A DNA stretch of 64,000 nucleotides. Origin: Nemertoderma westbladi. Taxonomy: Eukaryota > Xenacoelomorpha > Nemertodermatida > Nemertodermatidae. The stretch covers positions 18,281 through 82,280 of the forward strand of contig JAUCBJ010006796.1 of assembly GCA_032718475.1 (NCBI GenBank), read 5' to 3'. The notes under the pieces are model-generated. The model had not been told where the DNA came from, made no database searches, and was given only the letters and a program-made list of their open reading frames with translations. The position numbers were made by a program, and so were the translations under genes. This document shows positions 45,101-55,663 of the stretch, piece by piece. Position 1 is the first letter of the stretch; each line of letters starts with the position of its first letter.

Positions 45101-45341
45101 ACTAGAACAAAATCGCCTCCGCTTTGCAGGACATTGCTTTCGCCGTGAGGACCAGCCAGTGCATAATCTTGTACTTTGGCAGCCTCATGGAGTGAATAAG
45201 CATGGTGGACAGCCCATGACTTTCTTGAGACGCATCTTAAAGGACACTGGCCTTAAAGATGCGGATGATCTAGCAAATGTCATGGGTGATAGGGAGTTGT
45301 GGCGGTGCAATTTTGTTGACAAGCCGGCACAGCATTCTTAA
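42135..45341 (+). CDS. RTE-like LINE endonuclease/reverse transcriptase, 1068 aa
   Basis: An intact single ORF. After a Pro-rich N-terminus (1-85) comes an apurinic-type endonuclease: ASVNTLTLGSP (about 93-103), GVQEHRM with the catalytic Glu, FLGDFNAS (Asp 242), SQIDHILF and SSDHRLI (330-332). These residues nick target DNA. The reverse transcriptase shows VDFFKAFDSV (motif A, Asp 699), GVLQGDTLAPFLF (motif B) and LDFADDLGVL (FADD, 809-812). The tail carries the RLRFAGHCFRRED…GVNKHGGQPMTF block. One long ORF, a ~40-bp 3' UTR and a trinucleotide tail suit the RTE clade; clade is by resemblance. No stop or frameshift is seen, but the Bel/Pao insertion splits its leader. Three dead copies lie at 20159, 22525 and 25473. 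Confidence 0.94.
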   Translation: MLRPLEASGITGHNRPHRRQLTPDRLPVSPPTGERAVNNSLSPFPDDLSGPNPGSPGRPDCDGERDSGVGGYSHVPPRPTKPLVNLRQVTRLASVNTLTLGSPMRQGELTALADKLSLSAVGVQEHRMQTGQTDEVLIKDMGGGWRLALASADDSGNGGIGLLMNPTAHAALDKIDQISNRIIRCHFSCSGRLAKKFPKVVLIVCYSPTSVAPVEEVENFYHNLQAATDGVDQHTFLTFLGDFNASLHQSPTSPWVYSNSVNRNSVHLQDFISGNGLFSAGTQFKKRTGKLWTHSGPSGHKSQIDHILFRRKYRSSIQDCNAFTLRPFSSDHRLIVAKVRLSLRASRTTKSALPRHDWSSLLQQPSVRSSFTLQLSNRYEALASEAADHCEGYTAFTEAVKLAAAETVPVYPRNRKRAPWTDNKIQKCRNDLHKAQKESRLKQTTAAKNAVKAASRSLNRQYSVNLHELINQQVDAINDADDSRQSSQAWKSINLLTGRKSQPTTKVKAESPADRLNGWKAHFEKLLNNDRVLPDNFIEVKVSESVLPDIPIGDISFAEVKAAAKSIKTNRASGVDGVPPEVFKIPECLKLIYPIIVDMYRTTRVPQEMKTNKLVPVPKKGNLTLYGSFRGISLISIAAKLYNRILLNRIRDPIERLLRGNQNGFRKGRGTMEPILALRRIIEELSKKKDRHLAVIFVDFFKAFDSVSRSRMFSILSLYGIPDEIIVAIRSVYDGSTTFVSTVDGDTEPFEVLWGVLQGDTLAPFLFIIVVDYVLRMSLDHHNDDGVMITPPTGSRSRGNPAKYLTDLDFADDLGVLSESLEGAQRLLSSLEHAASSVGLFINSRKTKILTVNFESPQQVCDRMSISSKDGMLEHVDDFCYLGSWIRKSGEDLRIRKGKAWAALNRLSRIWKSPRINRKLKVRLFRAAVVPVLLYGSPCWALTAEDTKSLDGTFTRMLRRVHCVKYNAHISNQTLYNIGGVSLVPPSLTLEQNRLRFAGHCFRREDQPVHNLVLWQPHGVNKHGGQPMTFLRRILKDTGLKDADDLANVMGDRELWRCNFVDKPAQHS

Positions 45342-45384
45342 AAATGCAGCTGCAATGCAGCATGCCGATCCTAGTAGTAGTAAT
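45342..45384 (+). terminator. RTE-like LINE 3' UTR and (TAG)n tail
   Basis: AAATGCAGCTGCAATGCAGC followed by ATGCCGATCC and TAGTAGTAGTAATGA. The same end is found in the three other copies (20886-20925, 22525-22558 reversed, 25690-25728). TGCAGCTGCA is palindromic and could form the hairpin by which the reverse transcriptase recognises its RNA (inference). Confidence 0.85.
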
Positions 45385-45602
45385 GATAAGCAAAATTCTG
45401 AAATCCAATTCTTAAAGACAAGTTAGGCTTAATTTTAATATTACTGTATTACGTCTACTTTTGGCATACCCAGCAGAAGTCACAGAATAAATACTGGAAT
45501 ATATGAATAGGCACAATAAGCCACAATTAGGCCTACTGCTGTACTGCAAATCAAATCAGGTTCAAATCGGTAGCTCTAAGTCCTGGAGTCACAGAATGAC
45601 GA

Positions 45603-45851
45603 TGCATCGTTAGGTCCTTTGGTTGTTAGGTCCTGGGTCGTTATGTCCTTCAGTGGTCGTTAGGTCCTGGCAAACTATAGTATATTTATTTATATTTACT
45701 GCTGATTATCAGCCAAAATTATTCTGTAACCTGTGCTATTGACTCGTTTATTGTTTTGGTTAGAATAATATGTCACTGTAACCTGTTCCTTTCCCTCAAT
45801 GACACCATGAAATACCCTGCATGACCTAATGATGCATGACCTAACGATGCA
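45603..45851. mobile_element. small inverted-repeat element, ~250 bp
   Basis: TGCATCGTTAGGTC (45603-45616) and its exact reverse complement GACCTAACGATGCA (45838-45851). Between them are several CGTTAGGTCCT words and CTGTAACCTGTTCCTTTCCC, similar to the nested repeat at 33360. No coding capacity. Confidence 0.6.
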
Positions 45852-45859
45852 GGACAACG

Positions 45860-46546
45860 ACGCAGTACCTAATGACGCGGAACCCAGAATGAATACCAGA
45901 ATTGCTTATGGTTACAAGCAGGGACTGTCCCCCTCTGTAACCTCACTAGGTTTGACCTGTAACTGGGGACAGTTACAGGCAGGGGACATTTTTAGGTATG
46001 TTTCTAGACCTCATAGTACACTATTACCATAAATATGAGCATATCATAAAATATCTGAAAGCCCTAGTTCTGAGGATTCGAAAAATGTTAATTGTTAAGC
46101 TATTTACCTTATATTTTTAACTTTATGTACCATTTTATGTGGTTACAGGTAGGGACAATTAAGGTATGACGCTCTGATTCAAGGCCCTTTAAACGTCATA
46201 TCTTTAAAACTATGTGATGAATTTCGATATTTTTTTTACAAATGAAGGCTAAATAATGGTAATTTTTAAATGTATTTACATTATATATAATTTAAAACAA
46301 TTTAAAGTTTAACATACATAAATCTTCTTGGGGACATTTTTTCACGATAATTGAAGGTAACCTATTTACAATCGCTATGCAAGATTATATTTTGAACTAC
46401 ATTTATGACTGACATGTCGTTTTGTAGAAAATTTAATACGTTTTCGGTTGATATATAACACCATCAAAGAATTATAGAGCTAGTATGTGAAATGTTGGTA
46501 TATAGAAACACGCTTTTGGATACAGTCATTGGTTTTCACGCTGTTT
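45860..46546. other. AT-rich non-coding
   Basis: No gene or repeat recognised. Confidence 0.4.
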
Positions 46547-47852
46547 TTACCATTTAAACCAATAATATGAACAGAAGAATACGAAAATGGAGTCCGAAAT
46601 TGCCAATAAATTATTACTTACGAATCTTTTTATTTTATTAAATTTAATTGAGTAGAAGTCAAAATATTGACCACTGAATCTTAATGGTCGATTTGGCCAC
46701 TTTTTTGTATATTGCGCCGCTAAATGAAATAAGAAACGTCCCATTTGCAATAGACTAATACATGAAAAAACTACTATAGCTGGTTTTTCATGTCGAGGGA
46801 GAGAACTTACAAATTTCTTTTGTAACTGACCCGAAGCAATAGGAAGAAATAATTCATCTAGTAATTGCCTAGCAATCATATTCCCATTGTCAGCTTTATG
46901 GGTCAGAAATTCAATAGCTATAGGAATGCCAGTTGGCCTCAGTTTCCGTTAGCGTTCATTACCATCTAACCAAGGGCATTTTTTAATCTTTAAATTACAT
47001 TTATGTCTTTTTCCTACCTATAATGCCAAAGTACTCAAAGAAATTTTCAAGGTTATCACATACCCTTAATCCAGGCGCTCTTATACTAAATTAAGTTATT
47101 GCATCAGCAACATACACACTCTTCACTATCTCATTAACAGTAAGTACCTGATTATTTGAGAATTGGCGTCATTCTGGAAGCCCATTTATATCTTCATGTG
47201 CCTGGACAGCTTCAAGAATACCAACATCACCTTCAGTGAACTTAACAATACCATGTTGATATTCTAGTGTTAAAGTCGACACATGGACAAAGTCAACATT
47301 TGTTCGTATATAGGGAAAACCTAGAAGGTTATGTACAACTTCTGGAAAACCCATTTCTGTTTTAAGATTTTATTTACACCTGTTATTTTTATTCCTTCTT
47401 GCTCACCAGGTGTGACCTTAATTTCATTTGAATCTTTCTGACCCTGGATTTTAATTGACCATCTTTCCTCTTGACCTCCTAAGTATGTTGCACAGTATGA
47501 TGCACAAAACTTGGTGTCGCATACTTGAACATTAGTGGCAGATCTCATAAGCCACCAAAAAATAGGGATTGTAGGTATAGCAAGCTCATTTTCATTTTTG
47601 TTCAAGTTCATTTTGTTTGTACTAGGTTAACAGACTCAATGTCATCTAGAGCCTCTTCAGAATATAGACCAAGGGTTGGTTTAAACCAATGCTCACCACT
47701 ATTTGGATGATGATGCACTCTACACATTTTTTATCCCCAGTTTCGGCATAAATACGTTTGTGGCAACGACAATTAGCTCTATCACAGTTGTGCATTTGAA
47801 CATTGCTCAATTCTAAGACATGATGTGCATCTTCTAATGTGGGTAATTCCAT
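46547..47852 (-). pseudogene. large transposon-protein remnant, Cys/His-rich
   Basis: Minus-strand frames chain together with several frameshifts and stops. In order they read LPTLEDAHHVLELSNVQMHN, CDRANCRCHKRIYAETGDKK, CRVHHHPNSGEHWFKPTLGL, ATNVQVCDTKFCASYCATYL, GVNKILKQK, GFPYIRTNVDFVHVSTLTLE, and ARQLLDELFLPIASGQLQKK. The segment with NVQVCDTKFCASYCATYL resembles a conserved part of large uncharacterised invertebrate proteins, some with helicase-like regions and Helitron-type neighbours. This is recall, unverified. It is clearly dead. It might be from the same family as 30560-31380, as different parts of one long protein. Confidence 0.45.
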
Positions 47853-49330
47853 CCAAAGACAACAAATCGGTGTGGCACTATATCCCAGATTTCAAAAATA
47901 ATTCTAATATATGTTGTAAATTGGTTACGTAATGAGTGTTCAAAATTTGGCGCCAATTGGAGCACAGGAAAAAAATTTACATCCACTTTTGTTTTGGTTT
48001 TTGTCAAAATTGAACAATATATTATTGGCATTATTGTTGGTCTACAAATCGGGAAGACGCCAAAAATGTGTCTTGGATGTAGTTAATATAATAATTATTC
48101 ATTTAGCAAAGAATTGTGAACCACCGGGTTTGTAGACCTGTTGTGCCGGCACTTTTCATTTTACTAAAATTTTGGAAAAATTTAATTTATGGGTATGTTT
48201 TGATTGCGAATTATTCAACTATCAATGATTGCTGTTTAATAAATATAAGTTATTATGTGCTACTCACATATATTAAATATATCTTTTAAGTGTTTTTTCA
48301 ATTAAAATAGTGTGTAAATTGAAACTGTATTGACATTTCAATAAAGGTCAATAAAGGTCTACATATATATTTCGTTCTGAAAACTTGCATGGTGGTTCGT
48401 TAGGCAATTATTGGGGAGCCTTGTAAATTTTAACATTCACCCATTATTAGTTTTGGTTTTATTTATTATTTAGAGTATAGGACCGGCAGGTTTAATTTAA
48501 CTTCTTTCTCTAAGGCACATTCAACTTCAGACATGTCGGCTTGTGTTTTCTCAAAGCAAACCAACTCGTGATTGGCATATGTATTCTCAGCATGGGACTC
48601 CAGTAGCTGCAGTAGCTGGCTGGCTGGCTTCGCTTCCTTTAGCTGCAGTACATAGCTCGCTACCGCTACACCTATACAAGTGGTATTGCCAAGGAAATAA
48701 CGTTGTGGGTTATAATGTTATATCCCAGGTTTGTTCAGAATGATTACAACAATAATGAACAGCGTCAGTTCCTGCAGCGCTGGTGTTTGGAGTTTAGGAA
48801 GGGGGATTCTCAATAGGGGATTTCCAGTTTGGTTACTTGGGGAATTTTGAATGCCACTGAACCCGCTAGACCTGTTACTGACACACTAAACATGTGCTTG
48901 TAGCCAAACCTACTAATCATATGTATGTATGGCTGTGCCAGAAAGTGGGAAGGGGAACTCCCAATAGTGTAGTCCCATATAGCCCCATTGAGATTTTCAC
49001 TTTGTATCTTTTGATTGACAGGTTGATTGACACTTTGTAACTTGTAAGTAAAGCATAAAGAAAGACAGGTGAATTTGAATTCCGTGGAACCTATGCTAGA
49101 CCCATGGCGCGCCTATTAGCATTACACTGTAAAGGTATAATTATAATTACTGTATGGGAAATTACATGGGAGTCTCTCTCAATATATAAATAGGCCAGGT
49201 TGCCTCACATAAAATATCGCAGTTTATACTGTAGTTTTGTTGGTGTTCAGTGTTTCAGTAATAATATCATTTTAGTTTATTCGATTTATAAATACAGGTG
49301 TTAAATTTTTTTACTTAGTTTTTTTGGTTA
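47853..49330. other. non-coding
   Basis: No gene recognised. Small features: CAATAAAGGTCAATAAAGGT at 48340 and AGCTGCAGTAGCTGGCTGGC at 48607. The final 150 bp before the next gene end in TTTTTGGTTATAG and CAAACTTCAG, either of which could be a splice acceptor. Confidence 0.4.
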
Positions 49331-49356
49331 TAGACTTCAGTTGCCGCAAACTTCAG

Positions 49357-51532
49357 ATGGAAACACGCAATGATATATTGTGCTCCATTGGCAGAGAACT
49401 AAACGTTTCATGTAAGAACGATGCATTAATGAAAACTGGCAGCAAAAATTGGAAAACTTGGCCAGTAAAGGTTGATGACCAGCCCTTAATTGCCCTGCGG
49501 ACCGGTCTAAATGTTGAAAAAGTTTCAACAATTTGCACCCACCACGAATTGGTATTCGTGAAGCATTTCAGCAGTTTAGAACGGAAATGTTGTGACCCTT
49601 TTAAACGGCATGCAAAGCCTGTAACAAAGGCCCTGATTCCCCGAAGTGCGGATGACGTCCGTCATGCACAACTTGCTTCGATCTGCATTGATTTAGTACC
49701 AGGAAGAAAGGTTTGCCAATGCTGTCGCCGAGAGTTGAAATCACCAACACTCATAGTAAATTCTTCAATTTTTTCCCGGTCCAATCTTAATACACTAAAT
49801 CGTTTTCATCATCTTTCGCAATCGGCAGATTATGAATCAGAAGATTCAGAAAACATTTCCAGTTCCTCATCCGACTTTGCACCAGCTACACCAAAATTAA
49901 ATAAAGCGGAGTTGGATAATCTTAATAAGACATTACAAAGCCTTGAACAAACTCCACTGAAACTCCATAAAAAAAGAGCAAGAGTTCAGTTAAAACGGAA
50001 ACTGAAAGTAAAAGTGAACTGTGCAAAGAAACTTTTATTAAATAAAGGGTCGACTTCACTTGGCATACCAGTAAGTGATAGTGAATCAGAAGATAATGCA
50101 GAGATGGCGTCTGCAATGTGGGAGGTTGTTGATCTGATAAAGAACAAACTCTCGCAGGAAAAATGCTACAACAACAAAGTTCGCATTCTAACATTGGTTC
50201 CCAGTCACTGGACAATAAAGAAGACTACAGCTCAATTTGGAATAACAAACCATTTAGCCATAGAAGCAAAGAAGTTACGAATCGATTCTGGAATTTTGGG
50301 GGAACGAGTGGGAAATAAACCAAGAGGAAAACTGATAGATGAGGTAATAAGAAATAATATAAAGTCGTTTTATCTTACTGGCGATATTGGACGGATGTGT
50401 CCAGGGAAAGGGGACGTAGTTACAGTAAGAACAGACTCAGGGAAAGTTAAATTGCAAAAGCGACTGCTATTGGGGAACCTTAAAGAACTTTACTTGTTGT
50501 GGAAGGAAAGAAATCCACCCGGAAATATAGGATTTTCTACCTTTGCCTTACTCCGTCCTCCGCAATGTATTTTGGCTGGACCTGCAGGAACCCACAATGT
50601 GTGTGTCTGTGTACACCACCAAAACCCAAAACTAAAGGTCGCAGCATTACGGGTGAAGGAACTTGACTACAAAGACCTTTTAGATAAAGCTGTATGTAAT
50701 ATTGAAGCATACTCCTGCGCACTAGGTTCCTGTGAAAGCTGTCCAGGTATGACTGCAGTTCTAGAATTCCTTCAGGAGACAGTTGAAGCCCAGGATTTGG
50801 ACGGAACAGATATTACTTTTAGGCAGTGGGGAACAGGTGGGGATAGAGCTCTTCTACAAAGCATTACCGAACCCATTTCGGAATTTGTAGAAACTCTAGC
50901 AGACGATATAATGAAGTTGATTCCACATCACTATGTTTCGAAATCACAATCAAACTTTTTGAAAGATTTGAAGCTGAAGTTAACTGAAGAAGAACTAATT
51001 ATCATAATGGACTTTGCAGAGAATTTCAGCTTCATAATACAAGATGAGATTCAAAGTTACCATTGGGAGAACGAGCAAGTTACCCTCCACCCTCTAGTGG
51101 TTTATTATAAAGAAACTGTCTCTCAGCCAGACAAGCAAACCCTAGAATTGAAGAATGGAAGTTATTGTGTGATTTCGGATTCACGGGTACATATTCCTCA
51201 CCAGCGGTCCACCTTTACTTGAAAAAACTTATGCCTTTACTGAAAGCAAAGCATCCCAAAGTCAACACAGTGCACTATTTCACTGACGGCGCTTCAGGTC
51301 AATATAAGAACAGGTTTAATTTCCTTAATCTAATGTACCATCAGAGAGACCATGGAATTAAAGGAGTCTGGCACTTCTTTGGGACTAGCCATGGGAAGAG
51401 TCCATGTGATGGAATTGGTGGTACTGTGAAACGCATTGTATCCAAATTGAGCCTGCAGCGGCCGATTGCTGACCAAATAGTATCACCAACTGCATTTTAC
51501 GAAGCTGCTAAAGACAATATTAAAGGAATAGA
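49357..51532 (+). pseudogene. candidate DDD-type transposase family gene, exon 1, one frameshift
   Basis: From ATG 49357 the frame runs 622 codons; one indel near 51180-51190 shifts it, then it is open to the splice donor GA|GTAAGT at 51533. Order: a Cys/His cluster (ICTHHE…KCCDPFKRH…CQCC), an acidic Ser-rich linker, a Lys-rich region, helix-turn-helix-like SHWTIKKTTAQFGITNHLAI, DIGRMCPGKGDVVTV, KVKLQKRLLLGNLKELYLLW, and GPAGTHNVCVCVHHQN. Three Asp lie in conserved-looking contexts: MDFAENFSF (51010), YFTDGASGQYKN (51285) and SPCDGIGGTVKR (51408). The spacing and hydrophobic strands suit an RNase H-like fold. I recall many uncharacterised animal proteins like this; catalytic function is inference. 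The N-terminal half of such a family recurs at 31671 and 63290. Confidence 0.75.
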
Positions 51533-51678
51533 GTAAGTTATATGATATTCAATTAATTTATTTCTGTATTTTATCTACTTCTATTTACTGTCCTTCCACT
51601 CTCTTTCTTTATTTTTGGTGATATGGGTGAATGAGTGGTTTCATATTTACTATTTACTAACCTGCTCCTTTACTAACT

Positions 51679-51729
51679 CGCGGGCTAAGAATACCCGCGG
51701 GCTAAGAATACTCGCGGGCTAAGAATTAA
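51679..51729. repeat. 17-bp tandem repeat, three copies
   Basis: CGCGGGCTAAGAATAC plus one base, three times, inside the intron of the gene above. Confidence 0.9.
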
Positions 51730-51855
51730 CCCAACCATTTACACCCATAGACTATCTTTCTTCACTCCGCCATCCCTTCCTTCAATTCAAGATAATTATG
51801 TTTCATATATTAAAAAATTTAATATTACTTTAACATATCTTTGTTCTTTATTTAG

Positions 51856-51999
51856 GTTTCTGTGGGTATCACATTCAGAGGTTGAAAGAATTGAGAATTT
51901 TGAGGATTTTAATTTTGTAATTCCCGCCCAAACTCTCCAACCTCCAATATCACATTGCCCCCCCCCCCCCCCCCCCACCCCTTTCTTGTTACTTCTGAT
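51856..51999 (+). CDS. exon 2 of the candidate DDD-type gene
   Basis: The acceptor TTTATTTAG at 51847-51855 joins the donor at 51533 in frame: NIKGIE continues as FLWVSHSEVERIENFEDFNF, then VIPAQTLQPPISHC. The 323-bp intron has GT-AG ends. A run of 19 C (51958-51976) follows directly and would encode prolines before a stop near 51999, so the original C-terminus has probably been overwritten by homopolymer growth. Confidence 0.65.
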
Positions 52000-52480
52000 A
52001 CTCTAAAATTTTAACATCCACTGATCTCTTTACCCGTTCAACATGCTCAAATACCTTCCACATTCCCTGTGGCACCCATCTGTCTATGGGTGAGGTGAAC
52101 GATCTATCTCGGTGCTCTGCTGGTATTTATTGCATTTTTTGTACTCAGATACTCTCAGTACTACTAATAATACTAGCAACACAGATTTTGTTGTCTCCAA
52201 ATTGCAAACAATGGTTCAAGATTATTCTGCCAATGGATCCTTCTTGGTATTGTGGGCGCAAATGTTCCCCAAAGCGATACATAGTGGAGGCAGAGACCTG
52301 TCGACGTCAATTACGCCCGATAAAAGGCTGTCACTGTCAATATGAGGATGACGGTGTTGTTAAATAGAACCAATTATACATCCACTATTCGGATGGGGGG
52401 GGGGGGGGGGGCACTTTTGAGGGCGGAAACGTCCTTGACTCGCATGGCATACACCTCTCAGCCATGGGCCAAGGCAAGTT
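52000..52480. other. non-coding with a 17-G run
   Basis: No gene recognised; G17 at 52395-52411. Confidence 0.4.
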
Positions 52481-52482
52481 AT

Positions 52483-52665
52483 ATGCAACACTACAGCACG
52501 CCCTTGTCACTGTTGTTAAACCCTCACTATAAAATATAATCACACCATTATATAATATATACAACCCTACAGCACGCCCTTATCACTGTTGTTGTTAAAC
52601 CCTCACTATAAAATATAATCGCACTATTATATAATATCTGAGTGGCTCTTATAAGTAAGAGCCAC
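52483..52665. repeat. ~73-bp duplication plus a 10-bp hairpin
   Basis: CTACAGCACGCCCTTRTCAC followed by TGTTGTTAAACCCTCACTAT occurs at about 52490 and 52566. Next to it, GTGGCTCTTA (52642-52651), loop TAAG, TAAGAGCCAC (52656-52665) forms a perfect hairpin. Confidence 0.85.
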
Positions 52666-52669
52666 GAAA

Positions 52670-54354
52670 TCAAATAATGAAAACAGCAGACGACTGACAG
52701 CAGACACCCGAGTGTGGGGGTGGGTGTTGGGGTGGGTGGTGTCTGGGATGGAGGTGCGGGTGAGGGTAGTGTAAGTTTCAGAAGAAAAACGCAACAATTA
52801 CGATTACAATGACGTAAAAGTGGAAGCTTTTCTGTTTTAAAGAATGTAATATTTTTGGACCTGAATCTGGCTGGTTGTACTTGCCCTTTTTATATAATAA
52901 GGATTGACTTGCCCTTTTTTATAATCTGGATTGATTTGCCATTATTTTTACCAAATTCTTAAGAACAGTATATATATCTGGACCATCACTAGACATTACA
53001 TTAACTTAATTATTAAGTACATGCAATGCCCTGATATGCCTCAAATACATAGGTTTAATACCTGAGTGTAGGCTATTTAAACTTACTTACATAAACTTAC
53101 TTACCATATTTAGTGTGCTACAGTAGTATAGTAGACCTACCAGTACCGGCATGATGAATACAAAACCTGAAATCATAAAGACTAATTTCTACAAATGGTA
53201 CCCTGAACCTGGTTGTAGGCTAGTTAAACGTACTTACAGATTCACCTTACCATTAAACAAATTTGTTAAATGTGCTTTTGGTCCAAAAGTTAACATTTTA
53301 TGAATAATATTAAATCAGCAATAAAATTGAACAAATCGCTACCATGTTAGGAATTACCCTAGGTAGGCTAGAAACCTATTTCAAATGATAACTGTCTGCA
53401 ACACTACTTGAAGCTGTAATACTGTAGTAAACAGTATACTAAGAGTGGACTTTGAAATAGTTCTGTTCTGTTCAGACAGACATATTTGCAGCACTACTGG
53501 TAGGCCTACTGGTACATCCAAATAGGTAGGCCTACATTCAAAACATTATTACTCTACAAAAACCAATAAATGAATAGTAAATGGAATCCCTTACATCCTA
53601 AACAAACAATTTGTATAGTAGCCAATGGCAGATCATCTTGTAGTTAATTGGTTTTTTTTAATGATTGATTCCACTGTAGTTTAGTTTGAATGTAGGAAGT
53701 GTGGAAGGAGAGCCTACTAATATGTTTTAGTAGGTATATCTTGGGTCGAACCAGGCAGATTGGTGTAGATGGGAGAGTAGCAAGAGTTCACATTGGCTTA
53801 TTAACAATATACATCATCCAGTTAAACCCTGGCCTCAGCTTTAGAATCTTATTGAGTATTGAGAAATAACAGTAATTATGTATGGAGGTTTATTTATGCC
53901 TGGGATGGAACTGGGAGCAGGGCTGCTGAAAGGGCCCTGGGGCAATGTATTTGTGGAAAATCCGGGCCCCCTTTATATTTTGATGTGAAATAGGTGTAAC
54001 TAGACTAGCAAGTACACGATGCTCCATGGGGGAGGGAGGGGGGGGGGGGGGGGGGTTAGTTTCGGTTCAAACATTTATGGTCTCATGTAATATATTTTTG
54101 AGATGTTAGATATCTGGGTAAAATTTGAACATGAGCGTTATTCCTATTCTCTTAGTGACACTCTCGTATTCCTCACGAAAGCAGGGGGGTGATATTTATG
54201 TATTACTAACAAGTTGAATAGTTAATGGAAAAATGGTCCCTCATTCATGTCAGAAACGAAAACAAGTCGGAACAACAAGTATCCGCCATTGTATAAGCTG
54301 CTTAACAGCAATATATTATTATTAAATCATATCAAGAAAGTTGGCATTGCCTCA
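52670..54354. other. non-coding
   Basis: No gene recognised. GTGGGTG/GGGTGT words at 52710-52770 and G18 at 54038-54055. Confidence 0.4.
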
Positions 54355-54720
54355 TGACCAACCCAAAAGATAAAAAAAAACATAAAAAAACTGTCCCTGA
54401 ACCCTATGTATTATTTGTATATATCAAGCAGCACAGACGATGAAGAAGAAATATTGGATCAAGATGGCTCGGCAGATGGTTGTAGTGAATATAACAGGCA
54501 AGAAGAAGTTGAGTGTGGAGAAGAGGCTTTATTGTCTTGTGTGCGCCTGAGGAAGGGCAGTACTTTTTGGCCTGCACGAATTGAGGTGCCTCCTGTGGGG
54601 GCAGCTGCTCCAAAGCCAAGAAATTATAAAGATGATTTTAAATGGGTATTTTTGTAGGCCTGAACAATTACGCATGGATTAAACATACATCCAGTTTCTA
54701 CACTACATTTTCTAAAAAAG
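54355..54720 (+). pseudogene. degraded PWWP-domain remnant
   Basis: The readable frame from 54406 has an acidic stretch (STDDEEEILDQDGSADG), then LLSCVRLRKGSTFWPARIEV. After a frameshift near 54652 it continues WVFFVGLNNYAWIKH. The order FWPxRI…WVFF…NNYxW matches the PWWP ORF at 10123 (KFWPSRI…WVFFYGSNNYGW). It is followed on the same strand by a pogo-type transposase remnant. It may be the N-terminal module of that element's protein or an older host fragment. Not functional as it stands. Confidence 0.55.
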
Positions 54721-54864
54721 ACCAAGTAGGTTTTCAAAAGAAGAAGAAGATGCTTGGTCTCAGTTGTGAAATCCTTTACAGAGTTTGGATTTCCACTAGG
54801 GAAATGTGAATTTTTGGACTTAACGGAATCTTATATAAATAAGATAGGAAAATAAGTTCTCTTT

Positions 54865-55188
54865 CCGAAAACAGATGGGCGACCCGGTGAGGAGTTCGTC
54901 TTTTCATGAAGCACTGGAAATGTGAGTTATCAATACGTACCCCTGAATTGCTCACGTTGTCGAGGACAATGGGCTGCAATTGCTTTGCCCTTCTGAAAAA
55001 ATATATTGACAATCTTGGATTGGCAGATAGGCCAGCACAAATATTAAGATTTGATGAAAGTGGAATGGGAACCAACCCAAATCGAAAAAATCATCAAACT
55101 AACATTATCCCTGGGTCAGGCAAGGAGCAATACACAATCCTCTCTACTGTGAGCGCCTCACCGAAAAATGTGAATGAAATGAAATGAA
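54865..55188 (+). pseudogene. pogo-type (DDE_1) transposase remnant
   Basis: Reads NRWATR, then after an in-frame stop GVRLFMKHWKCELSIRTPEL, LTLSRTMGCN, ALLKKYIDNLGLADRPAQIL, and RFDESGMGTNPNRKNHQTNI, ending PGSGKEQYTILSTVSA. Pogo/Tigger/CENP-B-type proteins show W…F…RHP/ELSLRTPE followed by the first catalytic Asp in an xxDE(S/T)G box, here RFDESGM. The rest of the DDE core is lost. The upstream part has stops and frameshifts, so this is a fossil. Confidence 0.7.
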
Positions 55189-55369
55189 AAATTGATAAAA
55201 TATCTCAGACCCCATCCCCACGTTATGTAATTTAGGGATGGCCTCTTGTACAATAAAATTTTATAAACGACCTTGTCTGACATTAAAAATTAAAAATTGC
55301 TTTTAAAAATGTTCCCTATTGTCTTTCCTGTATGAGTGGATATTATTGGTTTTTATTTAATTTTCATAG

Positions 55370-55663
55370 GTAACATTCATATGAATACATTTGAAACACA
55401 TGAATCCAATACATGTGACGATGAAGATGCTGCAGTTGCTGCTATAAAAATCCCGCAATTGCAAGATACCAATGATCCTGATTGGACTTAGATTATTCTT
55501 CATCTTACTGTGATGATTCTGAGGACAATGAACCCCAGACACTGGAAGACCAATATTGTGTCAATGTGAAAACTGGCAATTCGGACGCAAGTCTTATGGT
55601 GGTGTAACCAAGCGATATCATAAAGAATGCCAGGCCTGCGATAAGAAAGTTATTAAGTATGGT
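55370..55663 (+). pseudogene. transposase-tail remnant with zinc-finger-like end
   Basis: After TTTTCATAG a frame reads GNIHMNTFETHESNTCDDED and IPQLQDTNDPDWT. After two shifts comes ILCQCENWQFGRKSYGGVTK followed by RYHKECQACDKKVIKYGS. C-x-C…H-x3-C-x2-C is the layout of the short zinc-binding tails found on many pogo-type transposases. It ends abruptly at the GC-rich block starting about 55664. Confidence 0.4.
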
